Shown: one piece after another, positions 35,624 to 44,719 of the stretch
How the letters are laid out: every line of letters begins with the position of its first letter
How positions within the stretch are numbered: the stretch's first letter is position 1
From: Trichocoleus sp. FACHB-40
GTDB taxonomy: Bacteria; Cyanobacteriota; Cyanobacteriia; Cyanobacteriales; FACHB-T130
Length of the DNA: 64,000 bases
Reading direction: 5' to 3'
Assembly (NCBI RefSeq): GCF_014695915.1
Contig: NZ_JACJPF010000098.1
Span: forward strand, 124,001-188,000
The notes under the pieces: model-generated
The model's database searches: none
What the model was told of the DNA's origin: nothing
The model's input: only the letters and a program-made list of their open reading frames with translations
Made by a program: the position numbers and the translations under genes

Positions 35624-37753
35624 ATGCTATTTTGGCTCACCTTTATCCAATCACTACCGATTGCTAACGTCTCTGAATTAGCGCCTAACGATTTGCAAGC
35701 AGAGGAAAATATTCCCCTGAATGAGCAATCAAATCTAGTCGCTCAAACACTCCAACCACTTCCAGTACAACCTACAGTTGCCCAACTAGGTAGCGGCATT
35801 GTCTTCCCTGGAATTATTGCCGCTTTGGTTTTATTACTGCTGTTAAGTATTTGGGCGTATACGCGGGTTTATGTTGTTACACCCAACAACGAAGCTTTTG
35901 TGAGAACTGGCGGAGTTTTTATTAAAAGTAAATCGGTCATTCTCTATGGTGGTTGCGTTGTTTTACCTGGCTTTCACCAACTTACCCGCGTACCTTTGCG
36001 AGAAATTTCGATTGACGTTGAGCGCACCGGGAAGCTGGCTGTTCGTACTCAAGATTACCTCCGGGCAAATATGCGGGTGACTTTCTATGTCTGCATCAAT
36101 GCCGACGAACAAGATGTTTTAACAGCAGCAGCTAGACTATCCAGAGCTGGGAAGATTACGCCGGAAGATATTAAAGATGCCCTGGAAAAACGCGCAGATG
36201 ATGCGATTCGAGCAGCGGCAAAAAATAAGAGTTTAGCCGAGATTGATTCAGACAAAATTGGGTTTGCTGATGCCGTTTTAAATTTAGTTCAGCAAGATTT
36301 GAAGAAAGTAGGTTTGACGCTGAACAATATTGCCATTTCAGAAATTGAAGAAAGCGATACCTACGATACAAATAACTTCTTCGATGCTCAAGGTGTGCGA
36401 CTGCGGACTGAAACCATTCAACGCTCGATTCAACAAAAACGAGAAGTTGAACTAACGACTCAAGTTACCATTGAGCAGAAAGAATTGGATGCCCAAAAGC
36501 GATCGCTCCAAATCGAGCAAGAGAAAGAAAACGCCAAACAAGAGCAACAACTGCAAGTAGAAGCACTCAAAGCTCAAAAACAGCGGGAAATCCAAGAATC
36601 GAAAGACAGAGAAGCAGCAACCGTGCAGCGTACCAAAATTTTGCAGCTAAAATCCGTTGAAGAAGAAGAAATTCGCAAGAAATTGGGAGTGCAACAAAGC
36701 CAAATTGAGGCAGATATTTCCCTAGAAGAACGCAATAAACAACTTAAGGTGGCGCAAGCACTACAAAAACAAGAAGCGGAAGTTGCGGAAATAACCCGCC
36801 AGCGCATCATTCAAGAGGAAGAAATTAATAAAAAACTGGCAGTCCAACAAAGCCAAATTGAGGCAGATATTTCCCTAGAAGAACGGAATAAACAACTCAA
36901 GGTGGCGCAAACACTGCAAAAACAAGAAGCAGAAATGGCGGAAATTATCCGTCTACAGACAGTAGAATCCTCGAAATTGCAAGCGCAAGTGCAGGTAGCA
37001 GATTCAGAAAAGCTGTCAAGAATTGCCCAAGAAGAGGTAGCGATCGCAGTCGCCAACAAAAAACGGGAAAGCTTTGTCGCTGAGGCACAACAAGCCAGAG
37101 CAGAATCATCTGTGACAACGGCAAGCGCCGTTGAGAAAGCCGAACGGGACAAACAGCTTTCAATTATTGCCGCCGAACGAGAAGCCCAAGAGAAGAGTAT
37201 TAGCGATCGCAACGTTGTCGAAATTGACGCTTTCCGACGCAGAAGGCAAGCCGAAATCGCCCAACAAGCAGCAGAACTAGAAGCCGAAGCAATTCGCACC
37301 CTAGCCGATGCTAACCGCGACAGAGCTTTAGCCGAAGCCGAAGGGATTCAAGCCCAAATTTCTGCCCAAAATACGATTAGCGACGCTAACCTCACTGCCA
37401 AGATTATCACCACAATTTGGCCGGATCTAGCAGATAAACTGCCAGAAATTGTCAAGGCATTGGCACCTCAACCAGGAGTTATCGGCGATGCCCGAATTTA
37501 CTCCTTCCCCGGTGCAAATGGCAGCAACGGCAACGGTGCAGGTGACATCAACAAAATGTTACTATCCACCAGCGGTTTAGCCTTAATTAACACCTTGCTT
37601 GAAGATGGCAAATTAGGCTCATTAATTGGTCAAGTTAGTAATCTGGTTCGTAGCAACAACGGTAGCATCCCGCCAGAAGCTCTCACCGCCATGATTTCCT
37701 CAGTGGAGAAGCCAAGCCAAAATAACAACCAAGACGGTATGCAAACCAGTTAA
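35624..37753 (+). CDS. Flotillin-like SPFH protein (YqiK type)
   Basis: 709-residue membrane-microdomain scaffold. A membrane helix at about 64-82 (FPGIIAALVLLLLLSIWAY) is preceded by about 60 residues that contain an earlier hydrophobic stretch. The SPFH/band 7 domain follows (about 88-260: VTPNNEAFVRTGGV, LPGFHQLTRVPLREISIDVE), then a very long coiled coil of Glu/Gln/Ala-rich heptads (about 265-590). A Gly/Asn-rich tail ends the protein. Within the coiled coil a 51-residue unit (VQQSQIEADISLEERNKQLK and onward) occurs twice in tandem at 36690-36840 and 36843-36993, with about 90% identity. Flotillins oligomerise through this part; the duplication lengthens the rod. Partner of the YqiJ-like gene upstream. 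Confidence 0.93.
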   Translation: MLFWLTFIQSLPIANVSELAPNDLQAEENIPLNEQSNLVAQTLQPLPVQPTVAQLGSGIVFPGIIAALVLLLLLSIWAYTRVYVVTPNNEAFVRTGGVFIKSKSVILYGGCVVLPGFHQLTRVPLREISIDVERTGKLAVRTQDYLRANMRVTFYVCINADEQDVLTAAARLSRAGKITPEDIKDALEKRADDAIRAAAKNKSLAEIDSDKIGFADAVLNLVQQDLKKVGLTLNNIAISEIEESDTYDTNNFFDAQGVRLRTETIQRSIQQKREVELTTQVTIEQKELDAQKRSLQIEQEKENAKQEQQLQVEALKAQKQREIQESKDREAATVQRTKILQLKSVEEEEIRKKLGVQQSQIEADISLEERNKQLKVAQALQKQEAEVAEITRQRIIQEEEINKKLAVQQSQIEADISLEERNKQLKVAQTLQKQEAEMAEIIRLQTVESSKLQAQVQVADSEKLSRIAQEEVAIAVANKKRESFVAEAQQARAESSVTTASAVEKAERDKQLSIIAAEREAQEKSISDRNVVEIDAFRRRRQAEIAQQAAELEAEAIRTLADANRDRALAEAEGIQAQISAQNTISDANLTAKIITTIWPDLADKLPEIVKALAPQPGVIGDARIYSFPGANGSNGNGAGDINKMLLSTSGLALINTLLEDGKLGSLIGQVSNLVRSNNGSIPPEALTAMISSVEKPSQNNNQDGMQTS

Positions 37754-37778
37754 ACCCTCGTTCCAATCCCTCTCCTGT

Positions 37779-37805
37779 AGAGACGCGATATATCGCGTCT
37801 CTTTT
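37779..37805 (+). terminator. Perfect palindromic terminator after the flotillin gene
   Basis: AGAGACGCGATATATCGCGTCTCT (37779-37802, 24 bp with no loop offset) followed by TTTT. It lies 25 bases after the flotillin stop. The core GACGCGATATATCGCGTC recurs, to my knowledge, in other cyanobacterial spacers, so it may also be an interspersed repeat recruited as a terminator. Confidence 0.75.
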
Positions 37806-37943
37806 CCGTAATTGAGAAGGCATTTAGGTCTTCTTATCCGAGAAGTATTGGCATACCCACTCTACTTTGGGAAGATGCCACTCACGAACGGCTGAGCCAA
37901 GTTTGAATGGAATTCTTACCCAGGCGAATCCAGCCACACGACA

Positions 37944-38555
37944 ATGAGACGGTTAATCCTCCCCCTAATAGGGTTGCTGGCGCTTTTCACCTCTAGCTGT
38001 CGTTCTGAGCGTGTGGCAGCTACCCCAGAACAAGTTGTACGCCAAAACAACCTCTGTCCCTCTCCCACAACCCAAGCTCAAGACTTTCACGTGCTGGGTA
38101 CCCGCCAATGGTCGCAGGGTGTAGTGGTACTCTATAGCGCCATCTGTCCCAGCAGCGATCGCAAACAAGCGCCGCCGCAGATATTTGGTCACAGTGTGCT
38201 TGTGCGTCAAGGTAGTGGCTGGGAACAGATTGGTAATGGCAGCGCTGAATTCTTTACGGAGCTCCCGCAGTTACCGCCAGAGGAGCTGGTATGGTATGCA
38301 GGCAGCAACTACTCGAATGATAAAGGTGAAACTTACGCCCTCACTTACGGTAAGGTACTCTCGCCAGAAGTCTCAGCTGTCGAAATAACCTTTGATAACA
38401 AGCAGATTCTGCGCGACGAAGCCACTAACGGTGTTTTTGTCCTCATATCACCAGCCGCTAATCATTCTTGCCAAATGCGGGTACTGGGTAAGAATGACAA
38501 AATACTGCGGCGCATTAACGATGTGAACTTTGACTTACAAAATAATCGGTGCTAA
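37944..38555 (+). CDS. Predicted lipoprotein, unknown
   Basis: 203 residues. Signal peptide with lipobox: MRRLILPLIGLLALFTSSC, the Cys being the presumed lipidation site. The mature protein is a small, probably beta-rich domain (DFHVLGTRQWSQGVVVLYSA, FGHSVLVRQGSGWEQIGNGS) with a few cysteines (38, 69 and near the end) that may pair. No family recognised. It stands alone, separated from the flotillin by a terminator and from the convergent STAND gene by 80 bp of HIP-like repeat sequence. Confidence 0.75.
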   Translation: MRRLILPLIGLLALFTSSCRSERVAATPEQVVRQNNLCPSPTTQAQDFHVLGTRQWSQGVVVLYSAICPSSDRKQAPPQIFGHSVLVRQGSGWEQIGNGSAEFFTELPQLPPEELVWYAGSNYSNDKGETYALTYGKVLSPEVSAVEITFDNKQILRDEATNGVFVLISPAANHSCQMRVLGKNDKILRRINDVNFDLQNNRC

Positions 38556-38635
38556 TCGCTTTTTTAGTGAGATAGTTTACTCGCGCTTCGCTATCCCTTC
38601 GCAGCATCTCCGATGCAACCGCAGCGCCTCATTTC

Positions 38636-40927
38636 CTAGGCTTCCTCACTCAGTAGTTTTTCCTTCAACTCCTGACACTCTTTTGCTAACGGTATGCCTA
38701 AATCTGTAGCGATGGATAAAGCGCGATCGCAACACTCTAGAGCTAGAACGCGATCGCCTAATTTGTGATGGAGTCTGGTCAAGTTGTAGAGAATTATAGC
38801 CTCATCAGAACAAGCACTAATGTATCTAAAAATCTCTAGCCCAGCCTGGAGATTTTCAACAGCTTTTGAATACTCCTTAAGTTCGATAAGAGTATTCCCC
38901 AAATTACCATGTGCCTTTCCTTTGCCCTCATTATCGCCTATTGTCTGTGCAATGGCTAAATGCTTGCTATGGCAAGATTTCGCCCGTATGAACTTTTCTA
39001 AGCAATGATAAACAACGCCTAGATTACCTAATGCTATACCTTCCCCAGCAGGATCTCCAATCGCCTTTGCAATAGTCCGATGCTGCTTATGGCAATTAAT
39101 TGCACGGTCATAATCTCCTATGGATTTATAAGCAATACCTAAATTGCCTAATGCCTTAGCTTCAGCTTCTCCAGCACTATCGCCTCTGTTGCGTACGGTA
39201 GTTAAATACTGTTCAAGGTATTCAATAGCTTGGGGGTAGTTTCCTAAAGATAGGTAGGCATTACCCAGATTACCTAGAAAAAGAGCGTCCTCTCTAGGAT
39301 GTAATTTGGCTACAAGTCTGTTATACAGTTCAATCCTTTCCTGATGGTAGCCCCAAATACCTAGCTGGATGTGTAATTGGTTCTTTGTAGGTGTATTGAG
39401 GCGAATAGAAAGAATTTTGCTAGCTCTTTCCCAGTCTCCTACTTTGCATAAATGGTGAAATGGTTCCAGGTATCCCCGCACTTGCTCTAGCTTGGGGGCA
39501 TCTGGATCTGATCTATACGCTGTGCGCCAGATATAAGCTGCCATGAGGTGAGCCGATCTCTTGTCTGTTTGTTCCAAAAGTTCATACGCCACACTCCGAA
39601 TCAAGTTATGCTGACGGAGTTGGTATTTGCTAGTGCCAGTAGCTGACTCTTCAAAAACGAGATAGCGAAGTTTTAATGTCGCAATTGCAGATATTTTTTG
39701 CTCCTCAGTCAGACTCCATAACATTTCAAGCCAGAAGGCTTTTGGCACTGAACGCCGATAAACTGAACTACGAAGGAGTAGTGCAAAGGCAGAGGGTACA
39801 TCTTGCTGCAACCGTTCTAAAGACTTCCTCACTCTGTCTTGAACTTGCAATTGCAACTCCTGATGACCAATCGCTGCTTCAATGGCTTCAAATTCTTGAC
39901 GGTATTTGTTCCAGTACGCCACCACATTGCCATTAAACGGCTGAGTGAGGATTTCCCCAGCAATCACTTCGATAACCAGCGGATGTCCTTCATAAGCTTT
40001 CCCCATCCGCTTGAGATAATCTGCTGCCTCTGATTCTGGCGAAATCTCTTTCTCATCTCTCTGAAACAACTTCTGAAACAACTCGATCTGTTCGTTTTCA
40101 TCAAGTCCCGTTAACCGTTCCTCATGCCAAAATCTTCGAGACTTGCAACTTTTAAACTGCGTTGGTAAATCCTGTGAAGTTAAAATCAGCCGACTTTGGC
40201 ATTCCCCACCCGCCAGCAAGCGATTAAAAAATTCCCACCACCGCTCATTCTCAAACTCATTCCTGGCAGCATCCTCATCCCCTTTCCCTTTCAGCAGAAA
40301 TTCTAGGGAATCCATCTGCACTAAGTAACAGTAATTTCGCAGCTTTTGCACCAAGCTATTTAGCAACCCATCTGCATTTGCTCGGTCATCTGCCGTTACT
40401 TCTTCTCCCAGTTGAGCCAGCAGCGCATCTGCGGCACTGACAAAATCTCGCATATCCCTATCATCAAAATTTACACATTTATACTGTTGCCAGTCTCCCC
40501 GCAGCTCGAAACTTGCCAAGCGTTCAGCTAAAGCAGTCTTACCTTGTCCCGTGATACCAGTAATAATTAATACTCGCAATTGTCCCCGCAGCTTTTCGCT
40601 TAGCTGGCAACTCAGTTCTCCTCGCTTTACCCAAGTCTCCTCGTCATAGGCAGAACAAGCGATTGACGGATTATCTTGAGGCAGGTTGGCAAATAGCTTC
40701 TCTTGTGAGTCAAGGTTAGAGATTTGTTTCCAATCCAGCCCTAATTTCTCGCAAATTTCTACAAAATTCTCAAAATCTACGGGTTCGCCTTTAAGGAAGT
40801 TTTTAACAGTAGATAGGGAAGGATTGATATGCTCAGCAAATTTTTTCTGACTGGGATAGCCATTGCGCTTAAGAGTTAATTTGACTTTCTCGATGTACTG
40901 CGGGGAAACCTGAAGCGATCGCGCCAT
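38636..40927 (-). CDS. HTH - STAND (NB-ARC-like) ATPase - TPR protein
   Basis: 763-residue signal-transduction ATPase. Residues 1-80 resemble a helix-turn-helix region (NGYPSQKKFAEHINPSLSTV). A P-loop NTPase follows: Walker A GITGQGKTALAERL (about 122-135), Walker B-like LVQMDSLEFLL, sensor RLILTSQDLP, and GHPLVIEVIAGEIL in the helical part. The rest is winged-helix and about six TPRs (ALGNLGIAYKSIGDYDRAI, ALGNLGVVYHCLEKFIRA, AHGNLGNTLIELKEYSKAV). STAND proteins oligomerise on sensing a ligand; some are antiphage, others regulate transcription. The N-terminal HTH suggests direct DNA binding. It is divergent from a 58-residue membrane peptide at 41183. Sensor function is inferred. Confidence 0.88.
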   Translation of the reverse strand: MARSLQVSPQYIEKVKLTLKRNGYPSQKKFAEHINPSLSTVKNFLKGEPVDFENFVEICEKLGLDWKQISNLDSQEKLFANLPQDNPSIACSAYDEETWVKRGELSCQLSEKLRGQLRVLIITGITGQGKTALAERLASFELRGDWQQYKCVNFDDRDMRDFVSAADALLAQLGEEVTADDRANADGLLNSLVQKLRNYCYLVQMDSLEFLLKGKGDEDAARNEFENERWWEFFNRLLAGGECQSRLILTSQDLPTQFKSCKSRRFWHEERLTGLDENEQIELFQKLFQRDEKEISPESEAADYLKRMGKAYEGHPLVIEVIAGEILTQPFNGNVVAYWNKYRQEFEAIEAAIGHQELQLQVQDRVRKSLERLQQDVPSAFALLLRSSVYRRSVPKAFWLEMLWSLTEEQKISAIATLKLRYLVFEESATGTSKYQLRQHNLIRSVAYELLEQTDKRSAHLMAAYIWRTAYRSDPDAPKLEQVRGYLEPFHHLCKVGDWERASKILSIRLNTPTKNQLHIQLGIWGYHQERIELYNRLVAKLHPREDALFLGNLGNAYLSLGNYPQAIEYLEQYLTTVRNRGDSAGEAEAKALGNLGIAYKSIGDYDRAINCHKQHRTIAKAIGDPAGEGIALGNLGVVYHCLEKFIRAKSCHSKHLAIAQTIGDNEGKGKAHGNLGNTLIELKEYSKAVENLQAGLEIFRYISACSDEAIILYNLTRLHHKLGDRVLALECCDRALSIATDLGIPLAKECQELKEKLLSEEA

Positions 40928-41182
40928 AGCTAATCTTAGATAAACCTAACTCCCCAGCCCCCATAGAGAGCAAGGGAAGGGGGAAAATTAAGCCCCTCCC
41001 CGCACTCCGTGCCGCTGACGCTAACGCAGGGGAGAGGTCAGAGGTTGAATTACTCTATCAACTTAGTAGCAATTCTAACCTGCTAAAACTCAGCCATAAG
41101 TCAGCTACAACCCAACCATTTCTCAACTCAGTTCTCAACTAGCACCAAATTCAAATGGGATTACGAACTAAGAAGGAATCCC
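40928..41182. other. Divergent spacer with GC-rich inverted repeat
   Basis: Contains a partly paired GC-rich element at 40993-41038 (CCTCCCCGC with GCAGGGGAGAGG) of the sort scattered through cyanobacterial spacers. The rest is AT-rich and should hold the promoters of the STAND gene and the small ORF. Confidence 0.45.
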
Positions 41183-41359
41183 ATGATGAATAAGAAAAAC
41201 TTCGACTGCCTCCTAAAAGCCCTGGAAATCACTGAGATTGTGCTAGCTCTTTTTGCCTTTTCCCAACCTTTGGGAATTGCTGCTGGTACAGCGATTCTTG
41301 GCTACCTTTACCTGATGCCCTACAACAACGAAAATGATGAGGATGAAAATCAAGACTAG
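41183..41359 (+). CDS. 58-residue membrane peptide, unknown
   Basis: Short gene missed by length cut-offs. ATG at 41183 after AGAAGGA (41171-41177), a good Shine-Dalgarno with 5-base spacing. The product begins MMNKKNFDCLLKALEITEIV, has a hydrophobic stretch (residues 19-46, IVLALFAFSQPLGIAAGTAI) with a Pro-Gly kink, and ends in an acidic tail (NNENDEDENQD). This is a single- or hairpin-helix membrane peptide. It is divergent from the HTH-STAND-TPR gene. Size and topology would suit a small membrane effector, but also an ordinary small membrane protein. Confidence 0.65.
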   Translation: MMNKKNFDCLLKALEITEIVLALFAFSQPLGIAAGTAILGYLYLMPYNNENDEDENQD

Positions 41360-41573
41360 AAATCACTGAACCTGAAACAAATAAGCGATCGCCCACCGAG
41401 CTAACTAAACTGAGCCAAGGATGGGATCGCGCCTTTGAGTCCGCTCTCGTAGGACTTCGTTTGTGTAGCTGCGATCGCTCCACCCTAACCGGAAATCTTA
41501 CCCTCACCCCCAGAACAAATTACCCATCGAATTTGATACCCTAACTTAAATAGTCTTGGGAACGGGAAGAAGC

Positions 41574-42737
41574 GTGGATATTGAAATTGGGCGGGGTAAA
41601 ACAGCTCGTCGAGCTTATGGAATCGATGAAATTGCGCTAGTACCAGGGAATAGAACCCTAGACCCCAGTTTGGCAGATACGACTTGGCGCATCGGGGGTA
41701 TTGAGCGAGAAATCCCAATTATCGCTAGTGCGATGGATGGGGTAGTAGATGTCCGCATGGCAGTTCTGCTGTCTCAACTGGGGGCTTTGGGTGTCCTCAA
41801 CTTAGAGGGAATCCAAACCCGATATGAAAACCCAGAGCCGATATTAGAGCGCATTAGCTCAGTCGGGAAAGAAGAGTTTGTTGCGCTGATGCAAGAACTT
41901 TATGCCGAACCGATTAAACCAGAATTAATCGAGCGACGCATAGAAGAAATAAAAAGTCAAGGTGGAATTGCCGCAGTAAGTTCTACCCCTGCTGGGGCAA
42001 CTAAGTACGGCGAGGTTGTGGCGAAAGCTGGTGCAGATTTGTTCTTCGTGCAAGCCACTGTGGTTTCTACCGCTTACCTGTCGCCAGAGTCGATAACCCC
42101 CTTGGATTTGGCGCAATTCTGTTTAGAAATGCCCATGCCAGTGATTTTGGGCAATTGCGTTACCTACGAAGTGGCTCTCTCCTTAATGAAGGCTGGGGCT
42201 GCTGGCGTGTTGGTGGGAATTGGCCCCGGCGCGGCTTGTACCTCTCGCGGCGTTTTGGGCGTGGGTGTGCCACAGGCAACAGCAGTTGCGGACTGTGCCG
42301 CTGCCCGCGATGACTATTTCAACGAAACTGGCAATTATGTCCCCGTCATCGCCGATGGCGGTTTAATCACTGGCGGCGACATCTGCAAGTGTATTGCTTG
42401 CGGTGCTGACGGGGTGATGATTGGTTCTCCGTTTGCCAGAGCAAAAGAAGCACCCGGAAGGGGGTATCATTGGGGGATGGCAACGCCAAGCCCTATTCTG
42501 CCTCGTGGTACTCGCATTCGCGTAAGCACTACAGGCACTTGCGAACAGATCCTTCGCGGCCCGGCTGCACTGGATGATGGCACTCATAACCTGCTGGGAG
42601 CTTTGAAAACCAGTATGGGGACGTTGGGAGCCAAAGACCTCAAACAAATGCAGCAAGTGGAAGTAGCGATCGCGCCCTCCTTGCTAACTGAAGGCAAACT
42701 TTATCAGAAAGCACAGCAATTGGGCATGGGTAAATAA
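41574..42737 (+). CDS. guaB3: GuaB3-family IMP dehydrogenase-related protein
   Basis: 387-residue TIM-barrel protein of the GuaB3 group, which includes IMP dehydrogenases without CBS domains. The loop with the presumed catalytic Cys reads [15 protein letters not shown], and other family segments are [14 protein letters not shown] and [18 protein letters not shown] at 41574 was chosen because it gives the usual start [15 protein letters not shown] and follows GGGAAGAA; an upstream TTG at 41556 gives six extra residues. Followed by the sRNA gene yfr1 and trxA, an order conserved in cyanobacteria. Confidence 0.93.
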   Translation: MDIEIGRGKTARRAYGIDEIALVPGNRTLDPSLADTTWRIGGIEREIPIIASAMDGVVDVRMAVLLSQLGALGVLNLEGIQTRYENPEPILERISSVGKEEFVALMQELYAEPIKPELIERRIEEIKSQGGIAAVSSTPAGATKYGEVVAKAGADLFFVQATVVSTAYLSPESITPLDLAQFCLEMPMPVILGNCVTYEVALSLMKAGAAGVLVGIGPGAACTSRGVLGVGVPQATAVADCAAARDDYFNETGNYVPVIADGGLITGGDICKCIACGADGVMIGSPFARAKEAPGRGYHWGMATPSPILPRGTRIRVSTTGTCEQILRGPAALDDGTHNLLGALKTSMGTLGAKDLKQMQQVEVAIAPSLLTEGKLYQKAQQLGMGK

Positions 42738-42813
42738 ACTTAAAGCCTAGTTTTTGGGCAAGAAAATTTTCCGGACTCAACACCAGAGTACGGGAAAAAC
42801 TAAAGCCGTCGTC

Positions 42814-42819
42814 TAGAAT
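42814..42819 (+). promoter_or_regulatory. Probable -10 element of yfr1
   Basis: TAGAAT lies 7 bases before the predicted 5' end of yfr1. No clear -35 hexamer was recognised. Confidence 0.55.
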
Positions 42820-42825
42820 AGAGAA

Positions 42826-42893
42826 AGCGGAGACGCATGTTTCCGTTCACTCCTCACACCACACTCCGCCCGGACTACTGTTCGGGCGGTTCC
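42826..42893 (+). ncRNA. yfr1: Yfr1 small regulatory RNA
   Basis: Recognised by the near-universal cyanobacterial Yfr1 signature ACTCCTCACAC (42849-42859, continuing CACAC) in a single-stranded stretch between two hairpins. The 5' hairpin (42826-42834 with 42839-42847, loop GCAT) has 9 pairs including two G-U. The 3' terminator stem CCGCCCGGAC/GTTCGGGCGG (42866-42889) is followed by TTCCTTA. Its place between guaB and trxA is the known genomic position in many species. Yfr1 binds target mRNAs through the CU-rich motif, for example those of porin genes. The exact ends are inferred from the fold. Confidence 0.93.
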
Positions 42894-43013
42894 TTATTTA
42901 GGGCAGGAATAATTTATGTCTAAATGTATACGGTTTGAGGGAGAGAATGTCGGTTTTCACTATGATAGAATTGCCTATGAAATAAGAAAAATTTAAGCCA
43001 AGGATTTCTAGGG

Positions 43014-43337
43014 ATGTCAGCAGCCGCACAAGTTACAGACGCCTCGTTTAAGCAAGAAGTACTTGACAGTGAAGTTCCCGTTTTAGTAGATTTTTGGGCC
43101 CCCTGGTGCGGCCCCTGCCGGATGGTGGCTCCTGTCGTTGATGAAATTGCTCAGCAATACGACGGTCAAATAAAAGTAGTGAAACTCAACACCGATGAGA
43201 ATCCTAACGTCGCCAGCCAGTATGGAATTCGCAGCATTCCTACTTTAATGATTTTTAAAGGCGGTCAACGGGTTGATATGGTAGTGGGTGCGGTTCCTAA
43301 AACCACTCTCGCTAATACTTTGGAAAAGTATCTATAA
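43014..43337 (+). CDS. trxA: Thioredoxin (m-type)
   Basis: 107-residue disulfide reductase with the active site [10 protein letters not shown] (Cys near 34 and 37), the conserved cis-Pro segment [10 protein letters not shown] and the usual Asp (VLVDFWAPW). Reduces Calvin-cycle enzymes, peroxiredoxins and others with electrons from ferredoxin- or NADPH-thioredoxin reductase. AAGGA about 10 bases before the ATG. It follows yfr1, the usual cyanobacterial order, and has its own strong terminator at 43412. Confidence 0.97.
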   Translation: MSAAAQVTDASFKQEVLDSEVPVLVDFWAPWCGPCRMVAPVVDEIAQQYDGQIKVVKLNTDENPNVASQYGIRSIPTLMIFKGGQRVDMVVGAVPKTTLANTLEKYL

Positions 43338-43411
43338 CCGCTCTCTAGGGGCAAAATACTGATAAGCCGCGAATATAGTTGTCTGTATTTTCGGAAATTA
43401 TGCCCTTATGA

Positions 43412-43456
43412 CATCAGCTGCTTCATCCTGCCTGGATGTCTTGGCTGATGGTTTTT
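43412..43456 (+). terminator. Rho-independent terminator of trxA
   Basis: CATCAGC (43412-43418) pairs with GCTGATG (43444-43450), an inner CATCC/GGATG stem lies within, and GTTTTT follows. Confidence 0.8.
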
Positions 43457-43618
43457 CATAACTAAAAATATGCAAAAGCTAAAAAACCCGTTTTTTTTGG
43501 AAAAAATGGGGCTTTATTTTTTAGGTTCTCCGATTGTGTATAGTTCACAAACGGAGAATTCCTAGTATAAACTCCTATAGAAGGATACCCATATCTGCTC
43601 TGGGGACGCGAATCTAGC

Positions 43619-43624
43619 TACAAT
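43619..43624 (+). promoter_or_regulatory. Probable -10 element of the LOG-family gene
   Basis: TACAAT at 43619-43624. If used, transcription would begin near 43631, which is past the first in-frame ATG (43628) and favours the ATG at 43652 as start. Confidence 0.45.
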
Positions 43625-43651
43625 AGAATGCCGCCCTTGAAGCAAGAATTT

Positions 43652-44719
43652 ATGACGATAACTCCTCCTTCCGATGCGCTTGAGTCGCTTCAGGCAGACG
43701 TAGCTGAACTAATTAACAATCTGCCGAACCTGAAACATGGAAAATGGATACAACGCACGCTGACATTACTGGTGCGATTGGCGGGGGAGGAGATCGATCG
43801 CCTGGACTGGAAAATCTTGAGTGCTTCTATGCTAGATATGGAGCGAGCATTTCAAGTATTTTATCCTTATCGGCACGTCCGCAAGGTGACGATTTTTGGT
43901 TCGGCTCGGATTTCGTCGGATAGTCCAGAATACCGCATGGCTGCTGATTTTGCTCGTTCCGTGACTGGATTGGGTTACATGGTGATGACCGGTGCTGGTG
44001 GGGGCATTATGCAGGCGGGAAATGAAGGCGCTGGTGCTGAAAATTCATTTGGGTTGAATATTCAGCTGCCTTTTGAGCAGGGAGCAAATCCGTTTATTGA
44101 GGGCGACCCTAAGCTAATTCCTTTTAAGTATTTTTTCACGCGAAAGCTGTTTTTTCTGAGAGAAAGCGATGCGATCGCACTCTTTCCCGGTGGCTTTGGC
44201 ACCCAAGATGAAGCGTTGGAATGTTTAACGCTTTGCCAAACCGGAAGGTCTGGCCCCATTCCTGTCGTTTTAGTTGACCGTCCCGGTGGCGACTACTGGA
44301 AAGCTTGGGATGCTTATGTTCGCGAACATTTAGTTAAAACAGGTTTGGTGAGTCCAAACGATCCTAGTCTCTACACGATTACAGATAATTTAGATGTGGC
44401 GTGCGAGGCAATTAATAGCTTTTATCGGGTTTATCACTCCAGTCGCTATGTAGAAGGGAAATTTGTTATCCGCCTCAAGACTGATTTATCGGATGCAGAT
44501 GTTGAACAGCTGAATGCAGACTTCAGCGACATCTTAGTGAAGGGACAAATTGAAAAAACTCAGGTATTACCTCAAGAGACAGGGGATGGAACTGAAAAAC
44601 TGCCTCGCCTGGTTTTGTACTTTAACCAGCGGGATTTTGGTCGCTTGTATCAGATGATTGCCGTAATTAACCGTCTGGGAACTCCTTCACCAGTAGCAGC
44701 GCATCCAGAACGCAAGTAA
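43652..44719 (+). CDS. LOG-family (TIGR00730-type) Rossmann protein
   Basis: 355 residues from the ATG at 43652; eight codons more from 43628. Signature PGGFGTQDEALECLTLCQTG is the PGGxGTxxE nucleotide-binding motif, and MTGAGGGIMQAGNEGA is the other conserved loop. LOG proteins are nucleotide 5'-monophosphate phosphoribohydrolases; some act on cytokinin nucleotides, and bacterial ones are often mis-named lysine decarboxylases. An N-terminal extension of about 70 residues and a C-terminal domain (after residue about 260) make it longer than the 190-residue core family, so its substrate may differ. Confidence 0.88.
   Translation: MTITPPSDALESLQADVAELINNLPNLKHGKWIQRTLTLLVRLAGEEIDRLDWKILSASMLDMERAFQVFYPYRHVRKVTIFGSARISSDSPEYRMAADFARSVTGLGYMVMTGAGGGIMQAGNEGAGAENSFGLNIQLPFEQGANPFIEGDPKLIPFKYFFTRKLFFLRESDAIALFPGGFGTQDEALECLTLCQTGRSGPIPVVLVDRPGGDYWKAWDAYVREHLVKTGLVSPNDPSLYTITDNLDVACEAINSFYRVYHSSRYVEGKFVIRLKTDLSDADVEQLNADFSDILVKGQIEKTQVLPQETGDGTEKLPRLVLYFNQRDFGRLYQMIAVINRLGTPSPVAAHPERK

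Noticed and set aside
42738-43013. Riboswitch upstream of trxA
   Set aside because: The conserved structure there is explained by Yfr1, a separate sRNA with its own terminator.
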